Assembly (NCBI RefSeq): GCF_020054945.1
Contig: NZ_JAIHAU010000004.1
Coordinates: forward strand, 72,903 to 134,231
Source of the DNA: Mahella sp.
Lineage (GTDB): Bacteria; Bacillota; Clostridia; Mahellales; Mahellaceae
DNA length: 61,329 bases
Direction of reading: 5' to 3'
Positions 9,523 through 20,040 of the stretch are shown piece by piece. How positions within the stretch are numbered: the stretch's first letter is position 1; the number at the start of each line of letters is the position of its first letter. Below the pieces are notes generated by a model that ran no database searches, was not told the DNA's origin, and saw only the letters and a program-made list of their open reading frames with translations. Made by a program: the position numbers and the translations under genes.

Positions 9523-10703
9523 AATCTGTCGCCCCCGATTTCCCTAAGAAAGCTTATGCCATGTTCAAAGGGTTCAAGCCCGAAGTTTTCAGCTACGGTT
9601 TGTGCGATATCGGAAAAGGTATTCCTGATGCCAAGAGAAACGCCATTTTCATTTGAAGGCGTGTATACCAAAAGCGGCACATACTCCCTCGAATGATCGG
9701 TGCTCTCGGTGGCCGGATCGCAACCATGATCGGCCGTTATTATCAGCAAATCCTGTTTTCGGACATGGGCCATGATATTGGGCAAAGCGTCGTCAAATTC
9801 CTTTAAGGCTTTCGCATAGCCCGCGACATTGTTCCTGTGGCCGTATTGCATGTCAAAGTCCACAAGATTAGTGAAAATCATACCGCTATTCAAGCTGTCC
9901 ATGCAATCGATCGTTGCTTTTATGCCATCGCGGTTATTTCCGGTATGATTGCTTGACGATATGCCTCTATGGGCGAATATATCCTCGATCTTGCCCACCG
10001 CGCAGACCTCAAAGCCCTTGGCAATCATCCGGTCCAGCATGGTGTCCTCCGGCGGAGCAAGAGAAAAATCCCTTCTGCGCTCAGTTCTGATAAAGTTGCC
10101 CGGGGTACCGACAAACGGCCTGGCAATTATTCTGGCGACTGTATGTTCTCCCGTCATTATTTCTCTCGCTATATGGCACATCTCATACAGCTTATCCGGC
10201 GGTATGATATCCTCATGAGCGGCAATCTGAAATACACTGTCGGCCGAAGTGTATACTATGGGATAGCCTGTTGTGATATGTTCCTGGCCCAATTCCTCAA
10301 TTATCTCGGTGCCGGATGCCGCTTTATTGCCTATGACCTTTGTGCCTATCCTTTTTTCAAATGCCTCTATAATCCCTTGTGGAAAACCGTCAGGATATGT
10401 CCGAAACGGCTTTTTGAGCCAAACTCCGGAAATTTCCCAATGCCCCGTCGTAGTGTCCTTCCCCGCGGACCTTTCGGCCATCTTCCCGTAAAATCCCATG
10501 GGATGACCAACCGGCGGCACGCTGGCAAGCGATTTTATATTGCCCAGCCCCAATCTGCCCATATTGGGCAGTTTAACCCCCGTAAGTTCGCTTACATGCC
10601 CAAGCGTATCCGAACCTTCATCGCCAAACAAGGCGGCATCAGGCAGTTCTCCTATTCCCACGCTGTCCAGCACAATCAAAATTATTCTATTGAAATAACC
10701 CAT
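9519..10703 (-). CDS. deoB: Phosphopentomutase
   Basis: Interconverts (deoxy)ribose-1-phosphate and -5-phosphate in nucleoside salvage. Alkaline-phosphatase-superfamily metalloenzyme; the metal ligands are visible in [12 protein letters not shown] at the N-terminus, DTTTGHWE (nucleophile threonine), [12 protein letters not shown] and ITADHGCDP near the C-terminus. The ATG at 10703 is chosen because GGAGG lies seven bases upstream; a TTG one codon earlier is the alternative. First gene of the deoB-pdp unit, 22 bp after the WYL regulator gene, which may control it. Confidence 0.95.
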   Translation of the reverse strand: MGYFNRIILIVLDSVGIGELPDAALFGDEGSDTLGHVSELTGVKLPNMGRLGLGNIKSLASVPPVGHPMGFYGKMAERSAGKDTTTGHWEISGVWLKKPFRTYPDGFPQGIIEAFEKRIGTKVIGNKAASGTEIIEELGQEHITTGYPIVYTSADSVFQIAAHEDIIPPDKLYEMCHIAREIMTGEHTVARIIARPFVGTPGNFIRTERRRDFSLAPPEDTMLDRMIAKGFEVCAVGKIEDIFAHRGISSSNHTGNNRDGIKATIDCMDSLNSGMIFTNLVDFDMQYGHRNNVAGYAKALKEFDDALPNIMAHVRKQDLLIITADHGCDPATESTDHSREYVPLLVYTPSNENGVSLGIRNTFSDIAQTVAENFGLEPFEHGISFLREIGGDRL

Positions 10704-10725
10704 CAAAACGCCTCCTGAAAAATAC

Positions 10726-11736
10726 TTAGGATTTATAATGCCTGCACATACCTTCCGCTTGTTCTTTTATAACATCCGCCAGCAGCTTAGGCTTAAGCAC
10801 GACCGCATCGCTGCCATAGCTTAATATCCACCGTCCTATTTCCTCCAAATTGGATACCGTCTTGATGAATACAACGGAACCGTCGGGTTGCTTTATAAGT
10901 TTATCGGCCTTCCTTTGCTCATATTCACATACCAGCCTGGCGCCCTTGTTTACAAAACGCACTTCCACCGTATAGTGCTGATCGCCTTTTAATATATTCC
11001 ACACATAATCGGTATACTGCTCGTAAGAGAAATTCGGATCAATTTCGAAGTGCTTGTCCAGCACATCAATCCATTTTATTCTATCTACACGAAATTCTCT
11101 TATCTCATTGGATTTATGGCAGTATCCCACAATATAATAATTGCCATTTTTGAAAAATAACAAATAGGGATCCATTTCCCTCACGCTCTCTTCATCCGAC
11201 GTGAAAGAATAATACCTCATCTTTACAGTGCAGCGGTCATCAGCCGCCTTTTGAAGCAGATTCATAACACCATCGGAAATTATATGATCCGACGACAGGT
11301 CATTGAGATCCACCTTAAAATAAGACGCCATCTGTCGCATAAATTTTTTATTGGGAGCAGGCATGGAATTGATGATGCGATCGACTATCTTATAGGCACC
11401 CTCTCCTATCATACTGTTGGAAAATGGTTTTGCTATCTCGCGAAGGAAGTATAGGCCGAGTAATTCATCTATACCTAAATCCAAATTATGTATGTTAAAT
11501 GCGCCGTCTTTGAACAGCTTATAAATCGGCCGCGCATCGTTTCCGTCCTGGTATACGAAACCAACCTCGCTTAAGTCATCCAAATCATTCATTACAGTGG
11601 CGCGAGTAGCCGTATAGCCCGCCTTTTTAACCTTCTCAGTCAATTCCGTCTGGCTGTAGCCATTCGGATTCTGAGCCAGCAATTTTATTATATACCATTG
11701 GCGTTCTATCTGCTTTTGGTCGGTGTTTTTGGGCAT
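10726..11736 (-). CDS. WYL-domain helix-turn-helix regulator
   Basis: A 336-residue DeoR-like transcription factor. The N-terminal winged helix ([15 protein letters not shown], residues about 27-60) is followed by a WYL region (residues about 160-330) with [34 protein letters not shown], of which YLLF-NG-YYIVGYC is the conserved core, and [12 protein letters not shown] domains sense ligands, often nucleic acids or nucleotides. The ATG at 11736 has GGAGGGG seven bases upstream. Its position directly before deoB-pdp suggests, but does not prove, control of nucleoside salvage. Confidence 0.85.
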   Translation of the reverse strand: MPKNTDQKQIERQWYIIKLLAQNPNGYSQTELTEKVKKAGYTATRATVMNDLDDLSEVGFVYQDGNDARPIYKLFKDGAFNIHNLDLGIDELLGLYFLREIAKPFSNSMIGEGAYKIVDRIINSMPAPNKKFMRQMASYFKVDLNDLSSDHIISDGVMNLLQKAADDRCTVKMRYYSFTSDEESVREMDPYLLFFKNGNYYIVGYCHKSNEIREFRVDRIKWIDVLDKHFEIDPNFSYEQYTDYVWNILKGDQHYTVEVRFVNKGARLVCEYEQRKADKLIKQPDGSVVFIKTVSNLEEIGRWILSYGSDAVVLKPKLLADVIKEQAEGMCRHYKS

Positions 11737-11768
11737 AGCACATCCCCTCCACAATTATATCAATCTTA

Positions 11769-11797
11769 ATTATATGCCCTTTTTCCTTTTTTGTGAA
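11769..11797 (-). promoter_or_regulatory. Promoter of the WYL regulator
   Basis: Minus-strand TTCACA (11797-11792), 17-base spacer, TATAAT (11774-11769), about 30 bases before the start codon. No obvious palindrome overlaps it. Confidence 0.65.
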
Positions 11798-11825
11798 GGG
11801 AGAAAACACCGCTGCTCATCCAATA

Positions 11826-12467
11826 CTATTTAACATAGGCTTTGGCCACCGCTTCCAGTTTCTTCACCTCTTCGGTTGACAGGTGGTTCTTCAATATCTT
11901 ATCCATATCTTTGGCTTCTTGCAGCGTAACGCCATCCACAGCCATATTGGCCATCTTTTTTATATCGTTCATATCGACTTTAGCCAGCAACTTTGCTACT
12001 TCAAGTTTATCCTTAACGCTTACGCTGCCTTTTGCTTCATCCAATTGCGCCAATGTGGCCACCGTTTTTGTGTTATCGGGCTTGAGAGGTGCCGGATCTT
12101 CGACGGGTTCATCCGCGGCATCTTTCTCAAACCATGCCGCCAGCATATTTTCGTAGCTTTCTATGGTTTCCTTGACGTCTATCTTTTGCGTCGCTTTATC
12201 CTGGGACGGTGGCTCGCCTGCGTCGTTATCAGATTGAGGCACGGCTTCGGTTTCATGCTCATGTATAACCGTATCATCTGATTTCAATTCATCCGACGTT
12301 TCCAATGATTCGCTGATTGCCGATGCGGGCGCCGGCTCCACGGTCATTGTATCGCCCGATGCCGCAGCAGGCGTCGTTATATCGAATCGGTTTACGGTCG
12401 TTATGGCACAAACCGAGGTCACGGTCAGCCATATCACGATCAGACTGGCTATGATATCTTTTTTCAA
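11826..12467 (-). CDS. Secreted or membrane-anchored protein of unknown function
   Basis: 213 residues. An N-terminal hydrophobic segment (residues 5-24, IIASLIVIWLTVTSVCAITT) fits a signal anchor or signal peptide. Residues 30-125 are acidic and rich in Ala, Pro, Glu and Asp, a likely disordered spacer. Residues 130-213 are predicted helical (LAQLDEAKGSVSVKDKLEVAKLL, then LSTEEVKKLEAVAKAYVK). No known family recognised. It stands alone between the WYL gene and fabZ. Confidence 0.65.
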   Translation of the reverse strand: MKKDIIASLIVIWLTVTSVCAITTVNRFDITTPAAASGDTMTVEPAPASAISESLETSDELKSDDTVIHEHETEAVPQSDNDAGEPPSQDKATQKIDVKETIESYENMLAAWFEKDAADEPVEDPAPLKPDNTKTVATLAQLDEAKGSVSVKDKLEVAKLLAKVDMNDIKKMANMAVDGVTLQEAKDMDKILKNHLSTEEVKKLEAVAKAYVK

Positions 12468-12531
12468 AGCAAAATACCCTCCAGAAATATTATTCTAAAG
12501 GGTATTATCATCGCAACGCGGCGTTTTTATA

Positions 12532-12966
12532 CTAAATGCCTTGTTTATCGGTCAATACAAACATAAGCTCGGCCTCGGCCGCCAGTTGATCGCCCACATA
12601 AGCCGAGCCTTTGCCCTTGCCTATGGAACCTTTCACCTTTACAAGCTCCACTTCCATACGCAATTGGTCACCGGGTACGACCGGTCTCTTAAACCGCGCT
12701 TTATCTATACCGGCAAACATAGCCAGTTTGTTCTTATTTTGTTCCATATTCAACACCGCTACGGCGCCTACCTGCACCATAGCCTCTAAGATCAGCACGC
12801 CGGGCATTATAGGGTTACCGGGGAAATGCCCCTGAAAGAACGGTTCGTTTACAGTAACATTTTTTATGCCCACCGCCCTTTTACCTTCTTCCACTTCTAA
12901 TATGCGATCCACCAGCAGGAACGGATAGCGATGAGGCAATATATTCTGTATTTCCCTTATATCCAT
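12532..12966 (-). CDS. fabZ: 3-hydroxyacyl-ACP dehydratase FabZ
   Basis: Dehydrates 3-hydroxyacyl-ACP in type II fatty acid synthesis. Hot-dog fold, 144 residues from the ATG at 12966; the N-terminus [20 protein letters not shown] and the catalytic [17 protein letters not shown] (His in FQGHFPGNP, Glu in LILEAM) are typical. The Shine-Dalgarno AAAGG is ten bases upstream. An in-frame ATG six codons earlier has no site and is not favoured. It appears monocistronic, separated from trxA by a terminator. Confidence 0.94.
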   Translation of the reverse strand: MDIREIQNILPHRYPFLLVDRILEVEEGKRAVGIKNVTVNEPFFQGHFPGNPIMPGVLILEAMVQVGAVAVLNMEQNKNKLAMFAGIDKARFKRPVVPGDQLRMEVELVKVKGSIGKGKGSAYVGDQLAAEAELMFVLTDKQGI

Positions 12967-13042
12967 GACACAGCAACCTTTCATTTTTGTTTATATTTTA
13001 ACCCAGGCTGCCCGATATATCAACAGTATTCCGACTGCAAAA

Positions 13043-13076
13043 ATAAAAAACCGGTCCGGGCATATGCCCCAACCGG
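13043..13076 (-). terminator. Intrinsic terminator of trxA
   Basis: Stem CCGGT/ACCGG (13051-13055 with 13072-13076) extended by an inner GGGC/GCCC, followed on the minus strand by six T residues. It lies directly after the trxA stop codon. Confidence 0.85.
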
Positions 13077-13094
13077 CCATTGTACTATTGATTT

Positions 13095-13415
13095 TTAAAC
13101 CAATGCCTTAACGGCGCTCACCACGCGCTGTTTGGGTGTAACCCCTATAATCTGATCGACCATGCGGCCGCCTTTGAATATGCCCAGCGTGGGTATGCTC
13201 ATAATCCTGTAAGTAGATGCTATCAGCGGATTCTCATCCACGTTCAGTTTAGCCACCTTGAAATCATCATTCTCTTCGGCTATTTCTTCTATTATCGGAG
13301 CCATCATGCGGCAGGGGCCGCACCATGCCGCCCAGAAATCTACCAATACAGGTTTATCGGACTGCAATACTTCCTCACTAAAATTTGTATCCGTAACCTC
13401 TATAACTTTAGCCAT
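13095..13415 (-). CDS. trxA: Thioredoxin
   Basis: Cytoplasmic dithiol reductant of 106 residues with the WCGPC active site ([14 protein letters not shown]) and cis-proline region SIPTLGIF. The ATG giving MAKVIEVTD is chosen; GGAGG is about 11 bases upstream. An earlier ATG six codons upstream lacks a site. It follows csoR on the same strand, and a CsoR-like palindrome sits 31 bp before the start codon, suggesting that metal or thiol stress controls this thioredoxin. Confidence 0.95.
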   Translation of the reverse strand: MAKVIEVTDTNFSEEVLQSDKPVLVDFWAAWCGPCRMMAPIIEEIAEENDDFKVAKLNVDENPLIASTYRIMSIPTLGIFKGGRMVDQIIGVTPKQRVVSAVKALV

Positions 13416-13445
13416 AATTATCAAATCCTCCATATAAAATATACT

Positions 13446-13465
13446 GTCCCCCCGTATGGGGTATC
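13446..13465 (-). promoter_or_regulatory. CsoR-family operator upstream of trxA
   Basis: Minus strand reads GATACCCCATACGGGGGGAC: a G/C-tract palindrome flanked by ATAC, the form bound by CsoR/RcnR-type repressors (T-A-CCC core with a GGG half). It lies between csoR and trxA, close to a possible TATGAT -10 element just upstream. Confidence 0.7.
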
Positions 13466-13504
13466 ATAGTTAAATTTTAAGCCATCCGGCTCGTTTTGTC
13501 AAGC

Positions 13505-13771
13505 TTATTTCGCAAATTTCAATATGGTATTGATCAACTCGGCTACCTCGCCGGCATCGATCTTGCCGTTGTTATCTTTAACCAGGCACTGTATGGCGTG
13601 TTCTTCCAGCAAAGAATAGCCCACCTTCTCCAAAGAAGCTTTAACCGCTGCTATCTGAAGCAAGACTTCCTGGCATTCCTTACCTTCTTCTACCATGCGC
13701 TCTATGCCGCCTATGTGACCTTTTATTGTTTTAAGGCGGTTTAACATATCTTGTCTCGCATCCGACACCAA
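13505..13771 (-). CDS. csoR: CsoR-family (DUF156) metal-sensing repressor
   Basis: An 88-residue all-helical repressor. The Cu(I)-site residues of CsoR, Cys-x24-His-x3-Cys, are all present (Cys33 in GKECQE, His58 and Cys62 in EEHAIQCLV), so it is a CsoR type rather than a CstR, which lacks the histidine. The N-terminal MLNRLKTIKGHIGGIERMVEEG is typical of the family. It lies 13 bp after the SHOCT gene and 89 bp before trxA, with the operator in between. No copper ATPase or chaperone gene is nearby. Confidence 0.88.
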   Translation of the reverse strand: MVSDARQDMLNRLKTIKGHIGGIERMVEEGKECQEVLLQIAAVKASLEKVGYSLLEEHAIQCLVKDNNGKIDAGEVAELINTILKFAK

Positions 13772-13783
13772 TATACCTCGCCC

Positions 13784-14029
13784 CTATCTTTTCAGTTTTT
13801 CTTTCATTTCTTCATATTCTTGCTCGGTTATCTCACCGCGCGCAAATCTCTGTCTCAATATCTCCATGGCTTGGTCATGCCCAGATGCACCGCGGCTTTC
13901 ATTGCCCGATAAATGCTTTATAAGGTATATAACACCTATTATTACGGCCACGATGAGCGCTATCTCAAATATAAACCACAATATGGCGATAATGCCGATG
14001 CCGCCCGCCGGGCCCCATCCATCCATCAT
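13784..14029 (-). CDS. Small membrane protein with C-terminal SHOCT domain
   Basis: 81 residues: one hydrophobic segment (residues about 10-38), a short linker, then the SHOCT motif ILRQRFARGEITEQEYEEMK. SHOCT proteins are short membrane proteins often near stress regulators; their role is mostly unknown. Upstream of and close to csoR, so probably cotranscribed. Two adjacent ATG codons could start it. Confidence 0.8.
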   Translation of the reverse strand: MMDGWGPAGGIGIIAILWFIFEIALIVAVIIGVIYLIKHLSGNESRGASGHDQAMEILRQRFARGEITEQEYEEMKEKLKR

Positions 14030-14078
14030 GAAATCATCACATCCCTTCTTAATATATTATAGCACCAAATCACACGTT

Positions 14079-14801
14079 TTACCGCTCCATCCACAACTTT
14101 TGTCGTATGGCGTTGAACACCAGATCTTTGGTCTGCGGGCCAAAAGCCGATAAGCCATCGACAAAGCGTTTGATCTCCTCGCGCTGTGTCCTGCCGTTTG
14201 CCGGACACGGATTGGTTATCACCGGAAACTCCAGCCTTCTGGCCATCCCTTTGGTTTCGGCCTCTTTTATATATATAAGCGGCCTTATGACCGTTATGCC
14301 GCTGCGTGTAAGATGAACTTTTGGATCGAAGCAGTATATCCTTCCCTCATAAAACAGACTGAGGAAAAAGGTTTCAACGGCATCATCCCTGTGATGCGCC
14401 AGCGCTACTTTATTGCACCCGAGCCGGCGGGCGGCGGTATTCAGAATGCCACGCCTCAGATTGGCGCACAATGAGCATGGATTATGCTCTTTTCTTATAT
14501 CGAATACCACCTCTTTTATATTGGACGGCACGACGTGGTATTCCACGCCCAGCCTGTCGCAAAATTCCTGTACAAGTGCGAAATCAGCGCCCGAGAATCC
14601 CTGATCTATCGTTATTGCCACGGGTTCAAATTTCTTAGGATAAAATGAAGCCAGGCGGCTCATGGCATACAGCAGCGTCAGGCTGTCCTTACCGGCCGAT
14701 ACCCCGATAGCTATCCTATCGCCGTCATCTATCATGTCAAAATCCTGTACGGCCTTTCTGACCCTGCCCAATATGCGCTGTACATACTCCCCGTCTATCA
14801 A
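14079..14801 (-). CDS. TtcA/TilS-type PP-loop ATPase (tRNA thiolation family)
   Basis: 240 residues with the N-type PP-loop SAGKDSL near residue 35 and cysteine pair [10 protein letters not shown] near residue 125, as in the TtcA family that thiolates tRNA cytidine using an Fe-S cluster. A further Cys in [13 protein letters not shown] near residue 200 fits the same family. The TTG start overlaps the hisIE stop (TTGA), so it is coupled to the his operon although it has no known role in histidine synthesis. The exact tRNA substrate is not shown. Confidence 0.82.
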   Translation of the reverse strand: MIDGEYVQRILGRVRKAVQDFDMIDDGDRIAIGVSAGKDSLTLLYAMSRLASFYPKKFEPVAITIDQGFSGADFALVQEFCDRLGVEYHVVPSNIKEVVFDIRKEHNPCSLCANLRRGILNTAARRLGCNKVALAHHRDDAVETFFLSLFYEGRIYCFDPKVHLTRSGITVIRPLIYIKEAETKGMARRLEFPVITNPCPANGRTQREEIKRFVDGLSAFGPQTKDLVFNAIRQKLWMER

Positions 14802-15418
14802 TGCCTGCGCCCCTTCAACTCAGCGTATATATCGTCCAGCGTCATACCCTGCTGCACCAGCAGTACCAGCACATGGTAGAATAAGTCGGCCACCTCCCAG
14901 CGCACTTCATCATACACGCCGTTTTTAGCCGCTATTATGACCTCTGCGGATTCCTCGCCCACCTTTTTCAGTATCTTATCTATACCCTTTTCAAACAGAT
15001 AATCGGTATAGGAACCCTCTTTGGGGTTATTCTTCCTGTCCACTATAACATCGTACAGCTCGGCCAACGCGTCCTCTTTGACGGTATCGGGCTGTTCTAC
15101 AACGGTATTGAAGAAACACGAACGATGTCCCGTATGACAAGCCGCGCCTATCTGCTCGACCTTTATAAGCAGCGCGTCAGCATCACAGTCGTAGCTTATG
15201 CCTTTTACATTTTGAAAATGACCCGATGTCTCGCCCTTATGCCATAACTCATCGCGGCTGCGGCTATAAAAACAGGTCTGGCCTGTCTCCATCGTTTTAC
15301 GCAACGACTGCTCGTTCATATAGGCCAGCATGAGCACTTGCCCATTCGTATAATCCTGTATTATGGCCGGTATAAGGCCTTTATCGTCGAATTTAAGCTC
15401 GCTTATAAAATCATCCAT
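14798..15418 (-). CDS. hisIE: Bifunctional phosphoribosyl-AMP cyclohydrolase / phosphoribosyl-ATP pyrophosphatase
   Basis: Histidine steps 2 and 3. The N-terminal HisI domain (residues 1-110) has [26 protein letters not shown] and zinc-site cysteines ([21 protein letters not shown]). The C-terminal HisE domain (residues 115-206) has the [13 protein letters not shown] metal-binding motif. It starts two bases after the hisF stop. Confidence 0.95.
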   Translation of the reverse strand: MDDFISELKFDDKGLIPAIIQDYTNGQVLMLAYMNEQSLRKTMETGQTCFYSRSRDELWHKGETSGHFQNVKGISYDCDADALLIKVEQIGAACHTGHRSCFFNTVVEQPDTVKEDALAELYDVIVDRKNNPKEGSYTDYLFEKGIDKILKKVGEESAEVIIAAKNGVYDEVRWEVADLFYHVLVLLVQQGMTLDDIYAELKGRRH

Positions 15419-16189
15419 TTATTTTTCCTCCATTCTCACCGGTATGCCTTTATCGGCAAGATACCGCTTCACCTGCATTATCTCCAACTCCTTATAATGA
15501 AAGAGCGATGCGGCCAACACCGCATCGGCCATGCCCTCCGCTATGGCATCGTAGAAATGCTCCAGCCTGCCCGCACCCCCCGATGCTATGACCGGTATAT
15601 TTACCGATTGCGCCACAGCCCTCGTAAGTTCTATATCGTAACCGTCTTTTGTGCCGTCGGCATCCATGCTGGTAAGCAGTATCTCACCGGCTCCCATGCG
15701 TTCGGCCTCAACAGCCCACTCCAGCGCATCGCGGCCGGTATTAACGCGGCCGCCATTCAGGTAAACATCCCACCCGCTACCGTCGTCCCTGCGTTTTGTA
15801 TCTATGGCCACGACGACGCACTGGCTGCCGAAACGCCACGCTGCTTCGGATATGAGCTCAGGCCTTTTCAATGCCGCCGAGTTAACCGATATCTTATCGG
15901 CTCCTAATTTTAATATGTCACGAAAATCATCTATGCCGCGTATGCCGCCGCCTACCGTAAACGGTATGAATACCTGCTCGGCCGTGCGCGCCACCACATC
16001 GCGCATTGTGGCGCGGTTATCCGATGATGCCGTTATATCCAGAAACACAAGCTCGTCGGCGCCGGCTTTGTCATAATATGCCGCTATTTCCACCGGATCG
16101 CCGGCATCCCTCAGGTTTACGAAATTCACCCCTTTTACAACACGGCCGCCGGTGACATCCAAACATGGTATTATACGCTTTGTGAGCAT
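15419..16189 (-). CDS. hisF: Imidazole glycerol phosphate synthase, cyclase subunit
   Basis: With HisH, converts PRFAR and ammonia to imidazole glycerol phosphate and AICAR. A (beta-alpha)8 barrel of 256 residues; the N-terminus [18 protein letters not shown] has the catalytic Asp, and the second phosphate-binding half has [13 protein letters not shown] and VIASGGAG. The ATG at 16189 is favoured (GGAGG seven bases upstream) over an ATG two codons earlier. Confidence 0.96.
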   Translation of the reverse strand: MLTKRIIPCLDVTGGRVVKGVNFVNLRDAGDPVEIAAYYDKAGADELVFLDITASSDNRATMRDVVARTAEQVFIPFTVGGGIRGIDDFRDILKLGADKISVNSAALKRPELISEAAWRFGSQCVVVAIDTKRRDDGSGWDVYLNGGRVNTGRDALEWAVEAERMGAGEILLTSMDADGTKDGYDIELTRAVAQSVNIPVIASGGAGRLEHFYDAIAEGMADAVLAASLFHYKELEIMQVKRYLADKGIPVRMEEK

Positions 16190-16191
16190 GA

Positions 16192-16908
16192 TCATTCCTC
16201 CAATCCCAATGCATCTTCAAGGTTTATGCGCCCGTCGTATAAGGCTTTGCCTATTATAACGCCAGCCGCGCCGGCCTCCTTCAGCCGCTTTATATCGTCC
16301 AGATCAGATATGCCTCCCGACGCTATTACGTCTCCGGCAAATGATTTTACCATATCAGCGATGGCCTTCACATTAGGCCCGCCCAGCATACCGTCTTTTG
16401 ATATGTCGGTGTATATAATGGTCTTAACGCCCATCGCGCTCATCTGCCCGGCCAGATCGCAAGCCGATACGCCGGTTACATCCACCCAGCCCCGAACGGC
16501 CACCATGCCGCCTTTGGCATCTATGCCTACTGCTATCCGATTACCGTAACGCTGTACGACTTGTTCCACTAAAGACGGCTGCTCGATGGCGGCCGTGCCT
16601 ATGACAACGCGGCTTATGCCCACCTCATCCAGCATATAGCTTATAGCCTCCATGCTGCGCATACCGCCGCCCAGCTGTACCGGTATATCCACCGACAGCG
16701 CTATGCGCCTTATAGCCTCCATATTGGCAGATGCGCCGGCAAAAGCGCCGTCTAAGTCCACCACATGCAGCCATCGCGCGCCGGCCGATCGCCAGCGCAG
16801 CGCCGCCGCCAGCGGGTCATCCTCGTATACGGTTTGGCGCCCAATGTCGCCCTGTACCAAGCGCACGCATTTGCCACCTTTTATATCTATAGCGGGATAT
16901 ATCGTCAC
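16192..16908 (-). CDS. hisA: ProFAR isomerase
   Basis: 1-(5-phosphoribosyl)-5-[(5-phosphoribosylamino)methylideneamino]imidazole-4-carboxamide isomerase, histidine step 4. Barrel of 238 residues with [14 protein letters not shown] (catalytic Asp), [27 protein letters not shown] (second catalytic Asp) and [11 protein letters not shown] start overlaps the hisH TGA (GTGA). Confidence 0.96.
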   Translation of the reverse strand: MTIYPAIDIKGGKCVRLVQGDIGRQTVYEDDPLAAALRWRSAGARWLHVVDLDGAFAGASANMEAIRRIALSVDIPVQLGGGMRSMEAISYMLDEVGISRVVIGTAAIEQPSLVEQVVQRYGNRIAVGIDAKGGMVAVRGWVDVTGVSACDLAGQMSAMGVKTIIYTDISKDGMLGGPNVKAIADMVKSFAGDVIASGGISDLDDIKRLKEAGAAGVIIGKALYDGRINLEDALGLEE

Positions 16909-17507
16909 ACCTCCAGCCTCCCGAAATTCTTTAATATATTTAATCCTACCGAGCTGCTTTTCTCGGGATGGAACTGTACCGCAAATACATTGTCTTTGTG
17001 TACGGCCACCGGCATATCAATGCCATAATGCACCGTAGCTGTCACTATATAGGCATCGATAGGATTGACATAGTAGGAATGCACGAAATACACGTAAGGA
17101 TGCCGGCTCAATCCGTCAAATAACGCGTCCTCCTTATGCTCGAGGTCATTCCAGCCCATATGCGGCACTTTAAGGCCCGGCGGTATATGCTCCACCGTAC
17201 CCTTGAATACGCCCAGCCCCTTATGAGCACCGCCTTCATAGCTGGTATCCATAAGCAACTGCAGCCCGAGGCATATGCCTAAAAAAGGCTTTCCACTATT
17301 TATAAAGCCGTATATGGCCTTATCCAAACCGCGGTCCGTCAGTGTAGACATGGCATCAGCAAAGGCCCCTACGCCGGGCAGCACTGCCCTATCGGCTTCG
17401 GCTATGACAGCGGGATCATCGGTTATAAAAGCATCGAATCCTATATATTGAAACGCCTTCTCCACACTGCGCAGATTGCCCATACCATAATCTATGACTG
17501 CTATCAT
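16905..17507 (-). CDS. hisH: Imidazole glycerol phosphate synthase, glutaminase subunit
   Basis: Class I amidotransferase of 200 residues supplying ammonia to HisF. Catalytic triad: Cys in FLGICLGLQLL, His and Glu in AVQFHPEKS. The oxyanion region LPGVGAF is present. Start ATG overlaps the hisB stop (TAATG). Confidence 0.96.
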   Translation of the reverse strand: MIAVIDYGMGNLRSVEKAFQYIGFDAFITDDPAVIAEADRAVLPGVGAFADAMSTLTDRGLDKAIYGFINSGKPFLGICLGLQLLMDTSYEGGAHKGLGVFKGTVEHIPPGLKVPHMGWNDLEHKEDALFDGLSRHPYVYFVHSYYVNPIDAYIVTATVHYGIDMPVAVHKDNVFAVQFHPEKSSSVGLNILKNFGRLEV

Positions 17508-18103
17508 TACAGCACCCCCTTGGTGGAGGGCACGCCTTTTATGCGTGGGTCTTTTCCCACGGCCGCATCCAGCGCCCTGCCCAGCGCCTTAAACGCCGCC
17601 TCTATAATATGATGCGCATTGCGTCCATACAAACAATTTATATGCAGCGTTATGCCGGCGTTAAAAGCCAGAGCGCGGAAAAATTCCTCAAAAAGCTGGG
17701 CATCCATCTGGCCTATGGACGGCACGTCCAACGACACATCGTAATGCAGGTACGGCCTGCCGCTTATATCCAGCGATACCATAACCAGCGCCTCATCCAT
17801 GGGCGCATAAAATGTGCCGAAACGCTTTATGCCCGATTTATCGCCCAAAGCTTTATAAAAGGCCTGTCCCAAGCATATGCCTATATCTTCAACGCTGTGA
17901 TGGCCGTCAACATAAAGATCGCCTTTACACGACACCTCTATATCGAACAGGCCATGCTTCGCCATAAGCGTCAACATATGATCCAGAAAGCCGATGCCGG
18001 TATCCACACGTGCCGTACCGGCACCATCCAGCACCCATTTGACATATATATCGGTCTCGGCGGTACGCCGCGTTACCTCGCCCATACGCTGTACTTCCAT
18101 CAT
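17507..18103 (-). CDS. hisB: Imidazoleglycerol-phosphate dehydratase
   Basis: Histidine step 6. Monofunctional 198-residue enzyme without a phosphatase domain. Metal-binding histidines appear in FLDHML, DGHHSVEDIG and the second repeat HIIEAAFKALG. Start ATG overlaps the hisD stop (ATGA). Confidence 0.96.
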   Translation of the reverse strand: MMEVQRMGEVTRRTAETDIYVKWVLDGAGTARVDTGIGFLDHMLTLMAKHGLFDIEVSCKGDLYVDGHHSVEDIGICLGQAFYKALGDKSGIKRFGTFYAPMDEALVMVSLDISGRPYLHYDVSLDVPSIGQMDAQLFEEFFRALAFNAGITLHINCLYGRNAHHIIEAAFKALGRALDAAVGKDPRIKGVPSTKGVL

Positions 18104-19392
18104 TTAAACCTCACTCTCACCGAATTGGCATGAGCCGTAAGGCCCTCAAATTGTGCCAGATCTATTATATCATCCTTTATATCGGATAGCGCACCTTCGG
18201 AATAATATATAAAGCTGGATTTCTTTATAAAGTCGTCGACGCTGAGCGGCGAGTAAAACCTCGCCGTGCCGCCGGTGGGCAGCACGTGATTGGGTCCCGC
18301 CATATAATCGCCCAGCGGCTCGGGGGAATACTTGCCCAAAAATATCGAACCGGCGTTTTTTATACCGCCCAGCATCTCAAATGGCCGGCTGACCATAAGC
18401 TCCATATGCTCGGGGGCGATATCGTTGGCCAATCGCACCGCCTCCCTCATATCCCGCACTAAGATTATATAACCGTAATCGGACAGGGATTGAGCGATGA
18501 TATCGCATCGCGACAGTGCCGCGCATTGCTTCGGCACCTCTTGTGCAACCGTATTGGCCAGCCTTTCATCATCGGTTATAAGTATCGACGACGCCATAGG
18601 ATCGTGCTCGCTTTGCGACAGCAGATCGGCCGCTATAAACGCAGGGTCGGCGCTGCTATCGGCTATTATAAGTATTTCGCTCGGTCCGGCTATCATGTCT
18701 ATATCGACATACCCGTATACTGCACGCTTGGCCATGGCAACATATATATTGCCCGGCCCGGTTATTTTATCCACCCTGGGCACAGTATCGGTACCAAATG
18801 CCATAGCGGCTACGGCCTGCGCCCCGCCCATGCGGTATACCTCATTCACGCCGGCCTCTTTAGCGGCCACCAGCGTATACGGATACACGCCGCCATCCTC
18901 CATAGGTGGCGTGGCCATTATTATGCGCCGCACTCCCGCCACCTGGGCTGGTATGGCGTTCATGAGCACCGATGACGGATAGGCCGCGCGACCGCCCGGC
19001 ACGTATATGCCCGCACATTCCAGCGCACGATAGATCTGGCCCATCATAGTGCCGTCCTCGCCGTTTATCATCCACGATTTGTCGAGTTGTTTGCTGTGAA
19101 ATGCCCTTATATTCTCAGCAGCTTTCTTTATAACCTCTATAAAGCGCGGCTCTACCTTATCATAAGCATCATCTATCTCATACTGCGCCACTTTGATCGA
19201 ATCGGGCAACATGTCCACGTGGTCAAAGCGTTTCTCATATTCCAGCAGCGCCTTGTCGCCTCTATCGCGTATATCCTGCACTATGGACTCGACCGAGGCT
19301 TTTATGTCGTCGCGGGCAAGCTGTGAGCGCGAGCGCAAGCGGGCTATAAAATCGTCTTTATCCTGCTCCCTCAAATCTATAAAGTTTATCAA
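18100..19392 (-). CDS. hisD: Histidinol dehydrogenase
   Basis: NAD- and zinc-dependent oxidation of histidinol to histidine, the last two steps. 430 residues with [50 protein letters not shown] and LPTGGTAR, covering the substrate and zinc-site regions. TTG start; AAGGAG about 11 bases upstream. Confidence 0.96.
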   Translation of the reverse strand: MINFIDLREQDKDDFIARLRSRSQLARDDIKASVESIVQDIRDRGDKALLEYEKRFDHVDMLPDSIKVAQYEIDDAYDKVEPRFIEVIKKAAENIRAFHSKQLDKSWMINGEDGTMMGQIYRALECAGIYVPGGRAAYPSSVLMNAIPAQVAGVRRIIMATPPMEDGGVYPYTLVAAKEAGVNEVYRMGGAQAVAAMAFGTDTVPRVDKITGPGNIYVAMAKRAVYGYVDIDMIAGPSEILIIADSSADPAFIAADLLSQSEHDPMASSILITDDERLANTVAQEVPKQCAALSRCDIIAQSLSDYGYIILVRDMREAVRLANDIAPEHMELMVSRPFEMLGGIKNAGSIFLGKYSPEPLGDYMAGPNHVLPTGGTARFYSPLSVDDFIKKSSFIYYSEGALSDIKDDIIDLAQFEGLTAHANSVRVRFK

Positions 19393-19398
19393 TCCGTT

Positions 19399-20037
19399 CT
19401 ACTCTCCTTTTTGCACAAATGCTTTTACAGCTTCTACAATATCCATAATGGTCTGATGCTTGGTCTTGAGGCTGGCGCGGTTTACTATAAGGCGAGCGCT
19501 GACCTGGCAGACCTCGTCTATAACGTGTAAGCCATTCTCCCTCAGCGTGCTGCCCGTTTCGACCAGGTCCACTATGACGTCAGATAAGCCTACCAACGGG
19601 CCCAGTTCCACCGAACCGTTGAGTTTTATTATATCCACCGTTTGACCCCTGCGCCTGAAATAATCATCCGCTATATTGGGATACTTTGTAGCCACACGCG
19701 TATTGGCTTTTATGATGCCGCCGCTCTTGTCATCAGGACCTGCCAAAACCATGCGGCAGCGGCCAAAACCAAGATCCAACATCTCGTAAAGCGAACCGCC
19801 ATACTCCATAACAGTGTCACTACCGGCTATACCTATGTCGGCGGCGCCGTGATCGACATACGTAGGCACGTCCACCGGCTTGACCAGTATCAGGCGGACG
19901 CCGCTCTTGTCATCATCGAATATGAGCTTACGCGACGACGAGCGCGCCTCGCTGCAGTCTATACCGCAATGTTCCAAAAGATCCATAGATAAATCAGCCA
20001 ATCGGCCCTTTGCCAGCGCTATAGTTATATAGCTCAA
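19399..20037 (-). CDS. hisG: ATP phosphoribosyltransferase, short form
   Basis: First committed step of histidine synthesis. The 212-residue short form lacks the C-terminal regulatory domain and needs HisZ, which is encoded directly upstream. ALAKGRL at the start, AGSDTVMEYG, VATKYPN and the PRPP-binding DVIVDLVETGSTLR are conserved. TTG start with GGAGG eight bases upstream. Confidence 0.96.
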   Translation of the reverse strand: MSYITIALAKGRLADLSMDLLEHCGIDCSEARSSSRKLIFDDDKSGVRLILVKPVDVPTYVDHGAADIGIAGSDTVMEYGGSLYEMLDLGFGRCRMVLAGPDDKSGGIIKANTRVATKYPNIADDYFRRRGQTVDIIKLNGSVELGPLVGLSDVIVDLVETGSTLRENGLHVIDEVCQVSARLIVNRASLKTKHQTIMDIVEAVKAFVQKGE

Positions 20038-20040
20038 GTT

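Noticed and set aside
9969-10718. 249-codon plus-strand open frame opposite deoB
   Set aside because: Antisense shadow of a well-conserved gene; the translation has no domain features or start signal.
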